Below are positions 42,842 through 52,810 of a stretch of DNA of 64,000 bases, piece after piece. A program made the position numbers and the translations under genes. Below the pieces are notes generated by a model, which was given only the letters and a program-made list of their open reading frames with translations, was not told the origin of the DNA and made no database searches. Within the stretch, counting starts at the first letter, position 1. Each line of letters begins with the position of its first letter. Origin of the DNA: Desulfonatronovibrio hydrogenovorans DSM 9292 (GTDB lineage: Bacteria; Desulfobacterota; Desulfovibrionia; Desulfovibrionales; Desulfonatronovibrionaceae); contig NZ_JMKT01000009.1 in the NCBI RefSeq assembly GCF_000686525.1, positions 310,001 to 374,000 of the forward strand, in the 5' to 3' direction.

Positions 42842-44392
42842 TTATTCCCACTCTATGGTGCTGGGCGGCTTGGAGGAAATATCCAGGACCACCCTGTTTA
42901 CCCCTTTAACTTCATTGATGATCCTGTTGGAGATTCCAGCCAGTATTTCCGATGGAACCCGGCTCCAGTCGGCAGTCATGGCATCGACACTGTCCACTAT
43001 ACGCAAGGCAATAACATTTTCATATGTCCTTTCATCGCCCATGACCCCCACTGTCTTCAGAGGAAGCAGAACTGCAAAACCCTGCCAGACCTTCCTGTAC
43101 CAGTCCGAGGCCTGAAGCTCGTTTTGTACGATACGATCAGCCTTGCGCAGGATATCCAGACGCTCTGGAGTAACCTCGCCGATGATCCTTATGGCCAGCC
43201 CGGGCCCGGGAAAGGGGTGCCGCCAGACAAAGACGTCAGGGATGCCCAGCTCCACCGCCACCTTGCGAACCTCATCCTTGAACAGCTCCCGCAGCGGCTC
43301 CACAAGCTTGAGATTCATCTTTTCCGGCAGACCTCCCACATTATGATGGCTTTTGATAACAGCAGAAGGCCCTTTAAAGGAAACGCTCTCAATTACGTCT
43401 GGATACAGTGTTCCCTGAGCCAGCCACTGGACGCCTGGGATGGCCCTGGCCTCTTCGTCAAAGACCTCGATAAAGGTGTGCCCGATGATTTTTCTTTTCT
43501 TTTCCGGGTCTTCCACGCCCTTTAACTTGCTCAGGAAGCGGTCCTGAGCCTGGACATACTTGAGGTTGAGATCAAAATGTTCCTTAAGGGTCTCAACCAC
43601 CTCTTCACCTTCTCCATGTCTCAGGACTCCGTTGTCCACCAGAATGCAATGCAGTCTTTTGCCAATGGCCTTATGCAGAAGAATAGCAACTACAGTTGAG
43701 TCAATGCCACCGCTCAGCCCGCAGACCACCTGGCCTTCATCTCCGATGGTCTGACGCATGGAATCAATGGCACTGTCAATGAAGGAACTCATGGACCAGT
43801 CCGGCTTGAGCCCTGCTATCTTGAACAGAAAGTTGTGCAGAATCCGGAAGCCTTCCTCGGTGTGGGCCACCTCAGGGTGGAACTGGACAGCATAAATCTT
43901 TTTTTCCGGATTGCCTATGGCCGCGATTTCAACACTGGCAGTCCTGGCCAGGACATCAAACCCAGGGGGGGGAGCAAGCACTGTATCCCCGTGGGACATC
44001 CAGACCGTAAGATTTTCCTTGTCCTGCAGGCTGTCCCACAGGGGACACTGACAGGCGAATTCAAGGGTTGAACGTCCGTACTCCCGGTTGATGGAAGGTT
44101 CCACTGTTCCGGAAAAGGTATGGGCAATGAGCTGCATCCCGTAGCAGATGCCCAGAACCGGCAGGCCAAGATCAAACACTTCCGGATCAATACCCGGAGA
44201 ATCACTGGAGCCGACACTGGCCGGTCCCCCGGATAAGACCAGGGCTGAAGGCTTAATTGTTTTAAGTTCATCCAGGCTGATGGTGCACGGATGGATCTCG
44301 GAATAAACCCCGGCCTCCCTGATCCTCCTGGCTATGAGCTGGGTATACTGGGAACCGAAATCAATAATAATGACTTTGCTTTGCACCTGCAT
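42842..44392 (-). CDS. guaA: GMP synthase (glutamine-hydrolysing)
   Basis: The 516-aa enzyme has a glutamine amidotransferase half ([20 protein letters not shown] with nucleophile Cys, and [10 protein letters not shown]) and an ATP-PPase half ([14 protein letters not shown]) with a C-terminal dimerisation domain ending PPSTIEWE. It converts XMP to GMP. It begins 15 nt after guaB and is followed within 4 nt by tatB. Confidence 0.97.
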   Translation of the reverse strand: MQVQSKVIIIDFGSQYTQLIARRIREAGVYSEIHPCTISLDELKTIKPSALVLSGGPASVGSSDSPGIDPEVFDLGLPVLGICYGMQLIAHTFSGTVEPSINREYGRSTLEFACQCPLWDSLQDKENLTVWMSHGDTVLAPPPGFDVLARTASVEIAAIGNPEKKIYAVQFHPEVAHTEEGFRILHNFLFKIAGLKPDWSMSSFIDSAIDSMRQTIGDEGQVVCGLSGGIDSTVVAILLHKAIGKRLHCILVDNGVLRHGEGEEVVETLKEHFDLNLKYVQAQDRFLSKLKGVEDPEKKRKIIGHTFIEVFDEEARAIPGVQWLAQGTLYPDVIESVSFKGPSAVIKSHHNVGGLPEKMNLKLVEPLRELFKDEVRKVAVELGIPDVFVWRHPFPGPGLAIRIIGEVTPERLDILRKADRIVQNELQASDWYRKVWQGFAVLLPLKTVGVMGDERTYENVIALRIVDSVDAMTADWSRVPSEILAGISNRIINEVKGVNRVVLDISSKPPSTIEWE

Positions 44393-44407
44393 GTGATGAC
44401 CTGCCTG

Positions 44408-45865
44408 TTAATAGTTTTCAATACGGTAATTAGGGGCTTCCTTGGTTATGATCACGTCATGGACGTGACTTTCCTTGTATCCAGCTGCAGTCATCCTCAA
44501 AAACCTGGCCTTGGTCTTGAGCTCTTTGATGTCAGCACAGCCAACGTAGCCCATACCCGATCTCAGTCCACCCACCAGCTGGTATATGGTTTCACCCACC
44601 TGCCCCTTGAACGGGACCCGGCCAACAATGCCTTCAGGAACCAGCTTGTTGCTCTTGTCCTGGAAATAGCGGTCGCAGCTGCCCTCCTTCATGGCGTCGA
44701 TGGAGCCCATACCTCTGTAAATCTTGTAGGTCCGGCCCTGGTAAAGGATGGTTTCACCCGGGCTCTCCTCGGTTCCAGCCAGCATGCTGCCCATCATTAC
44801 CGAATCAGCCCCGGCAACAATGGCCTTGACAACATCACCTGAAAACTTGACCCCCCCGTCGGCCACTACGCATCGGTCCTTTTCCCGGCAGGCCCGGGAA
44901 GACTCCATGATGGCAGTGATCTGGGGCACACCGACCCCGGCCACGATCCTGGTGGTGCAGATGGATCCCGGCCCTATTCCCACTTTGACCGTGTCTGCCC
45001 CGGCATCGACCAGGGCCCTGGCCCCTTCATAAGTGGCCACATTTCCGGCAATAAGCTGGCATTTGGGAAAAGAAGTCCTGATCTCCCTGACCGATTTGAT
45101 GATATTTCTGGAATGACCATGGGCCGAGTCCAGAACGATGAAATCCGCCCCGACCTTTAACAGGGCCTCGACTCTGGCCTCTTTATCGCTGCCGACCCCT
45201 ACAGCAGCCCCGACCCTGAGTCTGCCCATTTCATCCTTGCAGGCATTGGGGTATTTTTTAATTTTTTCAATATCCTTGATGGTGATGAGCCCTTTGAGAC
45301 GGTTGCCCTCTTCAACTACCAGAAGTTTCTCGATTTTGTTCTTCTGCAGAATATGCTTGGCCTCGGTAAGGGTTGTGCCCACAGGAACCGTGACCAGGTT
45401 TGCGCTGGTCATGACTTCCTTGACCCTGGTGGTCAGGTCGTGGACAAACCTGACATCTCGGTTGGTGACAATACCTACAAGCTCACCCTTATCTACCACT
45501 GGCAGCCCGGATATCCTGTACTCTGACATCAGGGTCAGGACGTGATCCACGCTGTCATCCGGGTTGACCGTGATGGGATCAACAATCATCCCGCTCTCGG
45601 ATTTTTTAACTTTTTCCACCTCAAGTCTCTGGCGGTCAATACTCATATTTTTATGGATGACCCCCACACCGCCGGCTCTGGCCATGGATATGGCCATTCT
45701 GGCCTCGGTCACGGTGTCCATGGCTGCACTCAAAAGAGGAATGTTCAAAGGAATTTCCGGGGTGAGCATGGTCATGAGATCAACCTGGTCGGGCAGGACC
45801 TCTGAATAATCCGGCATCAGCAATACATCGTCAAAGGTCAGACCCTGACCCCAAATCTTATCCAT
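44408..45865 (-). CDS. guaB: IMP dehydrogenase
   Basis: The 485-aa enzyme has the TIM-barrel start [13 protein letters not shown], a CBS pair at about residues 90-205 ([22 protein letters not shown]) and the active-site loop [18 protein letters not shown] with catalytic Cys. It makes XMP from IMP for guanine nucleotide synthesis. GGAGG lies before ATG 45865. It heads a leftward run guaB-guaA-tatB-tatC-hisB-lipoprotein-hisA with small gaps. Confidence 0.97.
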   Translation of the reverse strand: MDKIWGQGLTFDDVLLMPDYSEVLPDQVDLMTMLTPEIPLNIPLLSAAMDTVTEARMAISMARAGGVGVIHKNMSIDRQRLEVEKVKKSESGMIVDPITVNPDDSVDHVLTLMSEYRISGLPVVDKGELVGIVTNRDVRFVHDLTTRVKEVMTSANLVTVPVGTTLTEAKHILQKNKIEKLLVVEEGNRLKGLITIKDIEKIKKYPNACKDEMGRLRVGAAVGVGSDKEARVEALLKVGADFIVLDSAHGHSRNIIKSVREIRTSFPKCQLIAGNVATYEGARALVDAGADTVKVGIGPGSICTTRIVAGVGVPQITAIMESSRACREKDRCVVADGGVKFSGDVVKAIVAGADSVMMGSMLAGTEESPGETILYQGRTYKIYRGMGSIDAMKEGSCDRYFQDKSNKLVPEGIVGRVPFKGQVGETIYQLVGGLRSGMGYVGCADIKELKTKARFLRMTAAGYKESHVHDVIITKEAPNYRIENY

Positions 45866-45922
45866 TTTGCCCTCCGTTTCCTAGGCTAAAAAATATTCTG
45901 ACAAACACTGTATAAACACAAA

Positions 45923-45952
45923 ATGATACCTGCAAATTCAGGCATCTGTCAA
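45923..45952 (-). promoter_or_regulatory. Promoter of guaB operon
   Basis: On the minus strand TTGACA (45947-45952) and TATCAT (45923-45928) are 18 nt apart, about 60 nt before guaB. The spacer contains CCTG-AATTTG-CAGG, a short inverted repeat that might be an operator. Confidence 0.6.
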
Positions 45953-45989
45953 ACCGGCAATTCCGACATTGCCAGCCGGAGGCAAATGA

Positions 45990-46583
45990 TCAGGGCTGGT
46001 TTTCAGTGCTTGATTCCGAGCCTGCAAGTTCAGCATTGACCCTGTTCAGAAGCTGCTCATCATCAGGGTTGATGTCCAGGATACTCTTAAAATGGTCAAC
46101 AGCCCGCTGCTGGTCATCAAGATAGTATTTGAAGATGATGGCCAGGTTAAAATGGCTGCGATAGTTGCCGGGATCAATTTCCAGAAGGCTTTCAAAAAGT
46201 TCTACCGCCTCTGGATAACGTTCCAGCTGAAACAGGCTGAAACCGGCCTGATTAAGAGCCAGATCATTTTCCGGCTCCAAGGCCAGAATTCTGTTCCAGA
46301 AGGCATAGGCCCTGTCCCAGGCTTCCATAAGCATGAAAAAATGGGCCAGCTCCTTGAGGGCTTGGACATTTTCAGGATTCCGGTCCACTTCAGCCATGAG
46401 GGCTGTAATTTCCGCCATCATGGCCTGATCCTGACTCTGGGGTCCGGTCCTGGTTTCAACTATGATCGACGGGTCCTGGACCCTGGACCATAACGAAGTG
46501 GAAAATATGGCCACCAGGCTGAGAATGGCCATAAAAGCCACGGTTTTCTGCATTGCTGAGGGTGAAATAAAACTATTGCTCAT
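45990..46583 (-). CDS. TPR protein of the cytochrome c maturation locus (CcmI/CcmH-C-like)
   Basis: The 197-aa protein has one N-terminal membrane helix (TVAFMAILSLVAIFST) and about three TPR repeats (ALKELAHFFMLMEAWDRAYA, ALNQAGFSLFQLERYPEAVE, HFNLAIIFKYYLDDQQRAVD). TPR domains of CcmI hold the apocytochrome C-terminus in System I. The ATG at 46583 has GGAG 11 nt upstream and overlaps the ccmD end by 11 nt. An upstream start at 46619 would overlap more. It is the last gene of the ccm run. Confidence 0.8.
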   Translation of the reverse strand: MSNSFISPSAMQKTVAFMAILSLVAIFSTSLWSRVQDPSIIVETRTGPQSQDQAMMAEITALMAEVDRNPENVQALKELAHFFMLMEAWDRAYAFWNRILALEPENDLALNQAGFSLFQLERYPEAVELFESLLEIDPGNYRSHFNLAIIFKYYLDDQQRAVDHFKSILDINPDDEQLLNRVNAELAGSESSTENQP

Positions 46584-46704
46584 CCGAACTGATCTCCAGT
46601 TGCCTGACCTTGAGGTCAAGCCTTTTTTGTATGGTTGCCAGATAAAACAGATAACCGCTGATACCGATCCACACTGCGGCGTTACTGATGATTAGATAAG
46701 TCAT
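46573..46704 (-). CDS. ccmD: Cytochrome c maturation protein CcmD
   Basis: This 43-aa peptide has one membrane helix (YLIISNAAVWIGISGYLFYL) followed by a charged cytoplasmic tail, exactly the CcmD profile. GAGG lies 5 nt before ATG 46704; a longer frame start at 46812 would overlap ccmC by 100 nt. CcmD links CcmABC for release of holo-CcmE. It starts 8 nt after ccmC. Confidence 0.85.
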   Translation of the reverse strand: MTYLIISNAAVWIGISGYLFYLATIQKRLDLKVRQLEISSDEQ

Positions 46705-46712
46705 GATGTCCT

Positions 46713-47402
46713 CTAATAGATAAAAAGATTTCTGATCCGGTCCCTGATTTCCAGCTGTCTGAACCGATAAAGGATAAAGGTCAGGGTCAGCAAGCCCCAG
46801 GCAGTAATACACACCAGAACCGTGGTCATCATTTCCGGCTCAAGCCCTCCTCCCCTGGATCCAAATACAGCAGGATGGATGCTTCTCCACATCCTGGCCG
46901 AAAGAAAAACCAGAGGAACATTCAAAAATGCCACAATGCCCAGTACCGCTGACACAGCCCGCATTTTTCCAGGGTTATCCATGGATTTCCTGAGGACCAG
47001 GTAACCGGCATAAATGAACCACATAACCAGGGTGGTGGAAAGACGGGGATCCCAGGTCCACCATGTATTCCAGGCTGCCCTGGCCCAGATGGAACCTGTA
47101 ACCAGGGCCAGGGTTGCATACAGCAGTCCCAGCTCGGCCCCGGCCAGGGCCAGACGGTCAAAAGAAGGATTTCTGGTGATGAGAAAGCCTGCGCTGGCGC
47201 AAAATACCAGAAAAAAACAGAGCAGTCCCCACCAGGCCAGAGGCAGGTGAAAGTAGAATATTTTCTGGAGCAGCCCCATGGTCGCCTCAACCGGCGCATA
47301 CACCCAGATGAAATACTGAGCTCCAACCAGTCCCAGCCCGGCTGCCACCGCCAGGATGGGGATAATTTCCTGTGTCAGGGATCTGTTAAGCATGTAGTTC
47401 AA
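46713..47402 (-). CDS. ccmC: Heme-handling protein CcmC
   Basis: The 229-aa protein has six membrane segments and a WWD-type tryptophan-rich periplasmic motif, WARAAWNTWWTWDPRLS, that presents heme to CcmE. The TTG at 47400-47402 has GAGG 6 nt upstream; ATG 47393 is an alternative start. Confidence 0.94.
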   Translation of the reverse strand: MNYMLNRSLTQEIIPILAVAAGLGLVGAQYFIWVYAPVEATMGLLQKIFYFHLPLAWWGLLCFFLVFCASAGFLITRNPSFDRLALAGAELGLLYATLALVTGSIWARAAWNTWWTWDPRLSTTLVMWFIYAGYLVLRKSMDNPGKMRAVSAVLGIVAFLNVPLVFLSARMWRSIHPAVFGSRGGGLEPEMMTTVLVCITAWGLLTLTFILYRFRQLEIRDRIRNLFIY

Positions 47403-47500
47403 GCCTATCCTCGCCAGCCTGTTGAAAGGGCACTCAGGCCCGGTTCAAGGTAACTGGAAGATGGTTTTATCAGTAAGTATCCGGCCTCACAGGTCAATGG

Positions 47501-48172
47501 TCAATATTCACTGTACACAAAGGGAAAAAGGATCATGGCAGCTCCTGAAAACACTGCCCCGAACGCAAAGGCAATCCCAATCCATCCAGCCAGGTTTTCT
47601 TCTGCTCCTCCTCCCATGAAGCATGCTCCCAGCCTGATTCCGGCCAGAAGCAAAGGAATGAGCAAGGGAAAAATTACCACGCTCAAAAGAGAATCTCTGG
47701 ATGAATGCCCCTGGGAAACAGCACCCAGAAGAGAACCAACCGCAACCAGTCCCCAGTCCACCAGCAGGATGGTTCCGGCCAGGGACCAGATATCAGCCAG
47801 GTCCTGTCCCAGAAAAACCATTATGGCCGGCAAAAAAATCATTTGGGCCAGCACAAGCAGGACAAACCCCGAACAGGCCTTGCTCAACCAGATATACTGC
47901 AGGGGCAGGGGGGAAATCAAAAGCCCCACCCTGGCCTGATTGGCTTCTTCAAGGGAGTACAGGGTATTGAAAACAAGCACCAGGGCAAAACTGGTGGCCA
48001 GCCAGAAGATCGATGCTCCGGCCTGGGCTGGAACTTCCTCTCCCACCGGGGTGGACAGGCTGAAAACAAATACCAGGATCAGACCGAGCAGGACTGGCTG
48101 GATAATGCCGGTTCCGTCTGAAAAGATCAGTTTCAGATCCTTGCCGGTTATGCTCAGAAACCCCCTACTCAA
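47501..48172 (-). CDS. ccmB: Heme exporter permease CcmB
   Basis: The 223-aa protein has six hydrophobic segments and fits CcmB, which pairs with CcmA to drive release of heme-loaded CcmE. FVFVFSL, SLEEANQARVGLLISPL and LVDWGLVAVGSLLGA fall in the conserved areas. The start is TTG at 48170-48172, 8 nt inside the end of ccmA, so expression is probably translationally coupled. Confidence 0.9.
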   Translation of the reverse strand: MSRGFLSITGKDLKLIFSDGTGIIQPVLLGLILVFVFSLSTPVGEEVPAQAGASIFWLATSFALVLVFNTLYSLEEANQARVGLLISPLPLQYIWLSKACSGFVLLVLAQMIFLPAIMVFLGQDLADIWSLAGTILLVDWGLVAVGSLLGAVSQGHSSRDSLLSVVIFPLLIPLLLAGIRLGACFMGGGAEENLAGWIGIAFAFGAVFSGAAMILFPFVYSEY

Positions 48173-48851
48173 GGCCCGTACCCCGGTTCCAGGATCTGAA
48201 TTCCCTGGCTGATCCGTAAAATGCAGCTTGCTTATTGTCCAGATACAGGACCGTGTCAGTCAAATCCAGGTCTTCTTCCAGGGTATGGCTTATCCAGACC
48301 ACAGCTGCCTGATCCTGAACAGCCTGGGCGATCCTGGACCGTAAAAGCTCTCTGGAGCCGGTATCCAGGCCGGTCCCCGGCTCATCCAAAAGCATGAGTT
48401 CCGGGTCCAGCATAAGCACCCTGGCCAGACTCAGCCGTTGAGACATTCCTCTGGAAAACCTGCCGGCCTTTTCATGGACAAAGGCTTTAAGGCCAACACT
48501 GTCCAGAAGTTCAATGAGCTGATCCTGGGAAAGGGGGAGCGCATAGATCCCTGCCCAGAACCTGAGGTTGTCAAGGGCGGTCAGACCTGGATAAATAAAG
48601 GTGTTATGCCCGATAAATCCGACCTTTTCCCTGGCCACGCCATGCTTGACCAGCCCGCTTGATGGCTGCACCAATCCAGACATGATGCTCATGAGTGTGG
48701 TCTTGCCGGCTCCATTGGGTCCGGCCACAAGGGTCACACTCCCGGCCCTGACTTCAAGACTGACATTCTTGAATACCAGACGCTGATCAAAAAAATGAGT
48801 GACCCGGTCCAGTCTGAGCACCAGCTGATCTTTAAATGTATTGTCCTGCAT
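48165..48851 (-). CDS. ccmA: Heme ABC exporter ATP-binding protein CcmA
   Basis: The ABC ATPase (228 aa) has Walker A VAGPNGAGKTTLM, signature RFSRGMSQRLSLARVL and Walker B PELMLLDEPGTGLD. ATG 48851 starts at MQDNTFKDQL; a TTG at 48863 is possible. Its end overlaps the TTG start of ccmB. Together with CcmB it releases CcmE from CcmC. Confidence 0.92.
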   Translation of the reverse strand: MQDNTFKDQLVLRLDRVTHFFDQRLVFKNVSLEVRAGSVTLVAGPNGAGKTTLMSIMSGLVQPSSGLVKHGVAREKVGFIGHNTFIYPGLTALDNLRFWAGIYALPLSQDQLIELLDSVGLKAFVHEKAGRFSRGMSQRLSLARVLMLDPELMLLDEPGTGLDTGSRELLRSRIAQAVQDQAAVVWISHTLEEDLDLTDTVLYLDNKQAAFYGSAREFRSWNRGTGLE

Positions 48852-48993
48852 ATTACGGCACAATAGAGGCGCTCTCTATAGATTATCCCAGTCCATTCCC
48901 TGCTTCGCAACCCTGACCGGTATCTGGATGACCCGGAAGCCAGAAAGCAAAGACCCTGATTAAAGACCTGGTCCGTGGCCGGCCAGGAAATAA

Positions 48994-50904
48994 CTATTCA
49001 TCCATATCTTCAACTTTCCTGACCCTGACCCGGCCCATTATTGCAAACCCGGCCAGGCAGACCATGAAGCTGCCGATCCAGATCCAGTTGACCAGGGGGG
49101 TTATGTTCAACTTGACCGTGATGGTCTTTTCCTGATCAAAGGCCAGGATGGTTGAATAAATCTCATTACCCAGGGAAGGAATTACAGAAACTTCAGCATA
49201 GGGAGAGTCAAAATTTCTGTAGAGCTTTCGCTGGGGAGTCAGGGTTCCAAGCCTTTCATCGCCTTTGTAAACATTGATCCGGGCTTCGTATATGGCCAGT
49301 CCCGGGGTGATTATTTCTTCAAACTCCACATAATGAAAATCAAACTGGTTGAAACCTACCCTCTCCCCTTTGGGCATAACCATTTCCCTGCTGTCCTGGT
49401 ATGGTCCTGAAAAGGCCACCCCGAATACAATCATGGCAATTCCGAGATGCAAAAGATACACTCCCCACCCGACCCTTTTCTTTCTGACCTGGGGAGTCAA
49501 CAGGATATACAGCAGCATGGAAAACATTCCAGCCACACCACTGGCTGCTGCAGCCAGGGGCAGCAGAAGTCTTATGCCGCCTATCCACAAACCCACCATG
49601 GTGAATATAAAAACCAGACAGACAATGAAAAAACTGTTTTTATCCTTGATCCCGTCTCTCCATTTAAACCAGGGGCACACGCAGAGTATAACTGCCATAA
49701 AGGTAAAAAGAGGCAGGCAGACCCGGTTGTAGAAATCAGGCCCCAGGCCCAGGGGACTGGCTGTCCACAGCCTGGAAATAACCGGCCACATGGTGCCCAT
49801 GGCCACGATGATGGCCAGGGCCAGCAGCAGCCAGACTGTGACAATCATCATTCCCTGCTTGCTCCAGAAGCTGTCCACTGCACTCCTGTCTCCCTTTCCG
49901 GTCAGGGCCACAAAAAAGGTGAAGACCAGAGAGACCAGAATCAGAATCATCAGAGGCAAACCCACCCCGGTCCCTCCAAAGGTATGCAGGGAGTCAATCA
50001 CATTGCTCCTGACCAGGAAGGTGGCAAAGAAACAGGTAATCAGGCTCAAACAGATGAGGATGAGGTTGGAACGGTGCAGAGTGTTTCGCTGCTTGCCGAT
50101 CATGGCAGTATGCAGAAAAGCTGTACTCACCAGCCAGGGGATAAGAGACGCGTTTTCCACAGGATCCCAGGCCCAATAACCGCCCCATCCAAGTTCCATA
50201 TAGGCCCACCATCCACCCAGAAGAATGCCGCCGCCAGTCAGCATGATCCAGGCAAACAGCACCCAGTTCCGGGTCTGGAACAGCCAGGACCTTTGATCAC
50301 CTGTAACCCATCCAGCCAGGGCCAGACAGGCCGGGATGGTAAATCCGGCATAGCCTAAAAAGGTCATGGGCGGATGAAAGATCATGCCCACGTTCTGGAG
50401 CAGGGGATTGAGTCCGCGTCCGGACACCGGGGCCGGGTCCAGGATCAGAAAGGGATTGCTCGGCCCGGTGAGCATGAGCAGGAAAAAAGCCTGGACCATG
50501 AAAAAGAATCCCCAGAAATAGCCCTTGGTCTTTTCTGGCAGGCCCCTGTAAACCGGTGAATAGATCCAGACAAGCCCCATAACAGCCATGACCCAGAGCC
50601 AGAAGAGCATGGACCCGGCCTGTCCGGCCCAGAAAGCCGACAGCCTGTAGACCTGGGGAAGGAAATCATCTGTATATCGGTAGACATATGAAAAGGAATA
50701 ATCCTTCATCCACAAGGCCTGCAGCAGTATCAGGGAGGACAGGGTCAGGATCACAAAGCAGGCCACATGGCCCTTTTCCATCCAGGCCACACTCTTCATC
50801 CGGTCACTGCCGCCGGACCTTAAGGCCTCCCAGAAAAAAGCCAGGCCAAGAACAACGTAGATCAAAAGGGAAACAAGCAGAGTGAAGAAACCGATATATT
50901 GCAT
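48994..50904 (-). CDS. ccmF: Cytochrome c heme lyase CcmF
   Basis: The 636-aa polytopic protein has the WWD motif in AYMELGWGGYWAWDPVENAS, conserved periplasmic histidines, and a C-terminal soluble-domain segment (VAFSGPYQDSREMVMPKGER) characteristic of CcmF. It attaches heme to the apocytochrome CxxCH. It begins 196 nt after ccmE, a region where I see no gene. Confidence 0.95.
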   Translation of the reverse strand: MQYIGFFTLLVSLLIYVVLGLAFFWEALRSGGSDRMKSVAWMEKGHVACFVILTLSSLILLQALWMKDYSFSYVYRYTDDFLPQVYRLSAFWAGQAGSMLFWLWVMAVMGLVWIYSPVYRGLPEKTKGYFWGFFFMVQAFFLLMLTGPSNPFLILDPAPVSGRGLNPLLQNVGMIFHPPMTFLGYAGFTIPACLALAGWVTGDQRSWLFQTRNWVLFAWIMLTGGGILLGGWWAYMELGWGGYWAWDPVENASLIPWLVSTAFLHTAMIGKQRNTLHRSNLILICLSLITCFFATFLVRSNVIDSLHTFGGTGVGLPLMILILVSLVFTFFVALTGKGDRSAVDSFWSKQGMMIVTVWLLLALAIIVAMGTMWPVISRLWTASPLGLGPDFYNRVCLPLFTFMAVILCVCPWFKWRDGIKDKNSFFIVCLVFIFTMVGLWIGGIRLLLPLAAAASGVAGMFSMLLYILLTPQVRKKRVGWGVYLLHLGIAMIVFGVAFSGPYQDSREMVMPKGERVGFNQFDFHYVEFEEIITPGLAIYEARINVYKGDERLGTLTPQRKLYRNFDSPYAEVSVIPSLGNEIYSTILAFDQEKTITVKLNITPLVNWIWIGSFMVCLAGFAIMGRVRVRKVEDMDE

Positions 50905-51100
50905 TGCATTATCCCGTTCTAAATCAAAAAATTAATAAAAAAGGATGGATCCAGGTCCATCCTTGAGCATGTCTATCCAGTTGAACCAGGGTCTCACCTG
51001 GTCAGGCCCCTCAATCAGGTTGTTATTCTTTCTGAAAAAGGATTGAAGCCATAAAGCATCCCTGCCAGGCAAAGCCAGGCTGCCTTGACAAATCATTCCT

Positions 51101-51562
51101 TTAGTAGGCCCCGTTCTGATACGGAATCTGATCAGGATGTTCACCCCCGTAGGAATCCTGGGATTCGTACTTGGAAGCACACTTGGTCATAAGAGTCGAG
51201 GCCATGAACATATTCTGTTCAGGATTCATTCCGCCTTCCACAATGACCTCAGCTCCCGGAGCAAACAAATCCGGAATAGCACCGGTATACCGGACCCTGA
51301 TAACTTTGGACTGATCTTCCTTGTCCTGAAGGTTGAAAGTTACCCCCAGAGCATCCTGATCCCGCTCCAGGCCGGACCCGCCCACAGTACCGAACAGCCT
51401 GGCCCTTTCAAGGCTGGAGGTGTCCATGGCCAGGGCTTCGGACACCTCCAGAAAATAGGTGCTGTTCCTGGCAATACTGGTGGCCATCAGATAACCCACT
51501 CCGGAAAAAATAAGCACAAAGGCCACAACATACATGAGCCTGGAGTTCTTTTTACCGGACAT
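51101..51562 (-). CDS. ccmE: Periplasmic heme chaperone CcmE, CxxxY variant
   Basis: The 153-aa protein has one N-terminal anchor (LMYVVAFVLIFSGVGYLMA) and an OB-fold (LFGTVGGSGLERDQDA, VTFNLQDKEDQ, VRYTGAIPDLFAPGAEVIVEGG). The heme-binding site reads LMTKCASKYES with Cys128-x3-Tyr132 in place of the usual His-x3-Tyr. CxxxY-type CcmE has been described in Desulfovibrio, in Ccm systems lacking CcmG and CcmH. GGGGGA lies 6 nt before ATG 51562. It heads the ccm run. Confidence 0.93.
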   Translation of the reverse strand: MSGKKNSRLMYVVAFVLIFSGVGYLMATSIARNSTYFLEVSEALAMDTSSLERARLFGTVGGSGLERDQDALGVTFNLQDKEDQSKVIRVRYTGAIPDLFAPGAEVIVEGGMNPEQNMFMASTLMTKCASKYESQDSYGGEHPDQIPYQNGAY

Positions 51563-51682
51563 TTAAATCCCCCTGATAGTTTATACACTGGGCAGGCTTT
51601 AAAACAATAGGTTCTGGCCTGCTCTTTTTATGAAATAATCCTAATCCATTCATTGTTCAATAGTTAATTTTTGACAGCAACT

Positions 51683-52717
51683 TCATTTCTGGCGGACCAG
51701 CCTGTTCCTCCTTTGCCTGGCCAGCTCGCGCATGTCCACCACCTCGTCGGTTTCATCCACGATCTCCTTGCCCAGGATCTCTTCCAGCACGTCTTCCAGG
51801 GTGACCAGTCCGGATATTCCTCCGTATTCATCCAGGACCATGAACAGATGGATTCTGGATTCAAGAAATCTGATCAACAGCCGGTCAAGGCTCATGGTTT
51901 CTACAACAAAATTGACCGGTTTCATGAGTTTTTCCAGCCTGAGGTCGTCCTGGTCGTTGGCCAGGGCCTCCAGGACCTCCCTGCGGTATATTATGCCCAC
52001 AATCTCTTCTGGATCACCGTTTTCATAAACCGGTATCCGGCTGTGGGGCCAGAAGGTCTTGTATTCCTTGGCCTGGGACACTGTCATCTGGCTGGGCAAG
52101 GAAAAAACCACCATCCTGGGAGTCATGATGTCCTTGACCATCTTTTTGTCCAGGGACAAAATATTCTGGATGGACATCTCTTCGTATGGCTTGATGATGC
52201 CTGATTTCCTGGTGATGCTGATCATGGCCAGCAGATCTTCTTCAGATGTGCCTGGTGAATGCTTTCTCTTTTCAATCAGGCCCACGATCTTTCGGCATAC
52301 AAAAATGATGGGACCAAAGACCCAGACCAGCATCCTTAAGGGCTCGGCCAGGACAGTTGCCACACGCCGGTTGTAGAGTACCCCCAGGGTCTTGGGAATT
52401 ATTTCAGAAAATATAAGTATGGTCAGGGTAAAGACAATAGTGAAATAGACAAGATTCTGGGCACCAAAGACATGGGCAGCAGCAGCACCGGCTATGGCTG
52501 CGCCAGCTGTGTTGGCAATGGTATTCAGGGTGAGGATGGCGGCAATAGGCTGGTCGATTCTGGTCCGCAGGGCGTACAAGACCCTCCCGCTTTTGCGATT
52601 CTCTTTTTTTAATCTCTCGATATAACTCCAGGGTACGGAGTAAAGGGCGGCCTCGGCAATGGAACAGAAAGCCGAAATTATCACCGCAAGGGAGAAAGCA
52701 ATGATCAGCTCCCACAT
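51683..52717 (-). CDS. CNNM/CorC-family transporter-like protein (DUF21 + CBS)
   Basis: The 344-aa protein has an N-terminal CNNM (DUF21) membrane domain with FCSIAEAALYSVPWS, LTLNTIANTAGAAIAGA and IFSEIIPKTLG, then a CBS pair (about residues 195-325, VKDIMTPRMVVFSL and YGGISGLVTLEDVLEEILGKE). The CorC_HlyC C-terminal domain seen in longer members is missing. CNNM proteins handle Mg2+ or Co2+; precise ion unknown. It is divergent from gmhB. Confidence 0.92.
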   Translation of the reverse strand: MWELIIAFSLAVIISAFCSIAEAALYSVPWSYIERLKKENRKSGRVLYALRTRIDQPIAAILTLNTIANTAGAAIAGAAAAHVFGAQNLVYFTIVFTLTILIFSEIIPKTLGVLYNRRVATVLAEPLRMLVWVFGPIIFVCRKIVGLIEKRKHSPGTSEEDLLAMISITRKSGIIKPYEEMSIQNILSLDKKMVKDIMTPRMVVFSLPSQMTVSQAKEYKTFWPHSRIPVYENGDPEEIVGIIYRREVLEALANDQDDLRLEKLMKPVNFVVETMSLDRLLIRFLESRIHLFMVLDEYGGISGLVTLEDVLEEILGKEIVDETDEVVDMRELARQRRNRLVRQK

Positions 52718-52810
52718 AAGCTTTTAACTGCTAGCAGAAGGATTGACGCCCCGCAAGCATAAAGATTATGGACTGATCTGGATGTTGACTGTTTAACCAG
52801 GGGTTTTTTA

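Noticed and set aside
49447-50358. 303-codon plus-strand frame inside ccmF
   Set aside because: Shadow frame, rich in Gln, His and Pro, opposite clear CcmF motifs.
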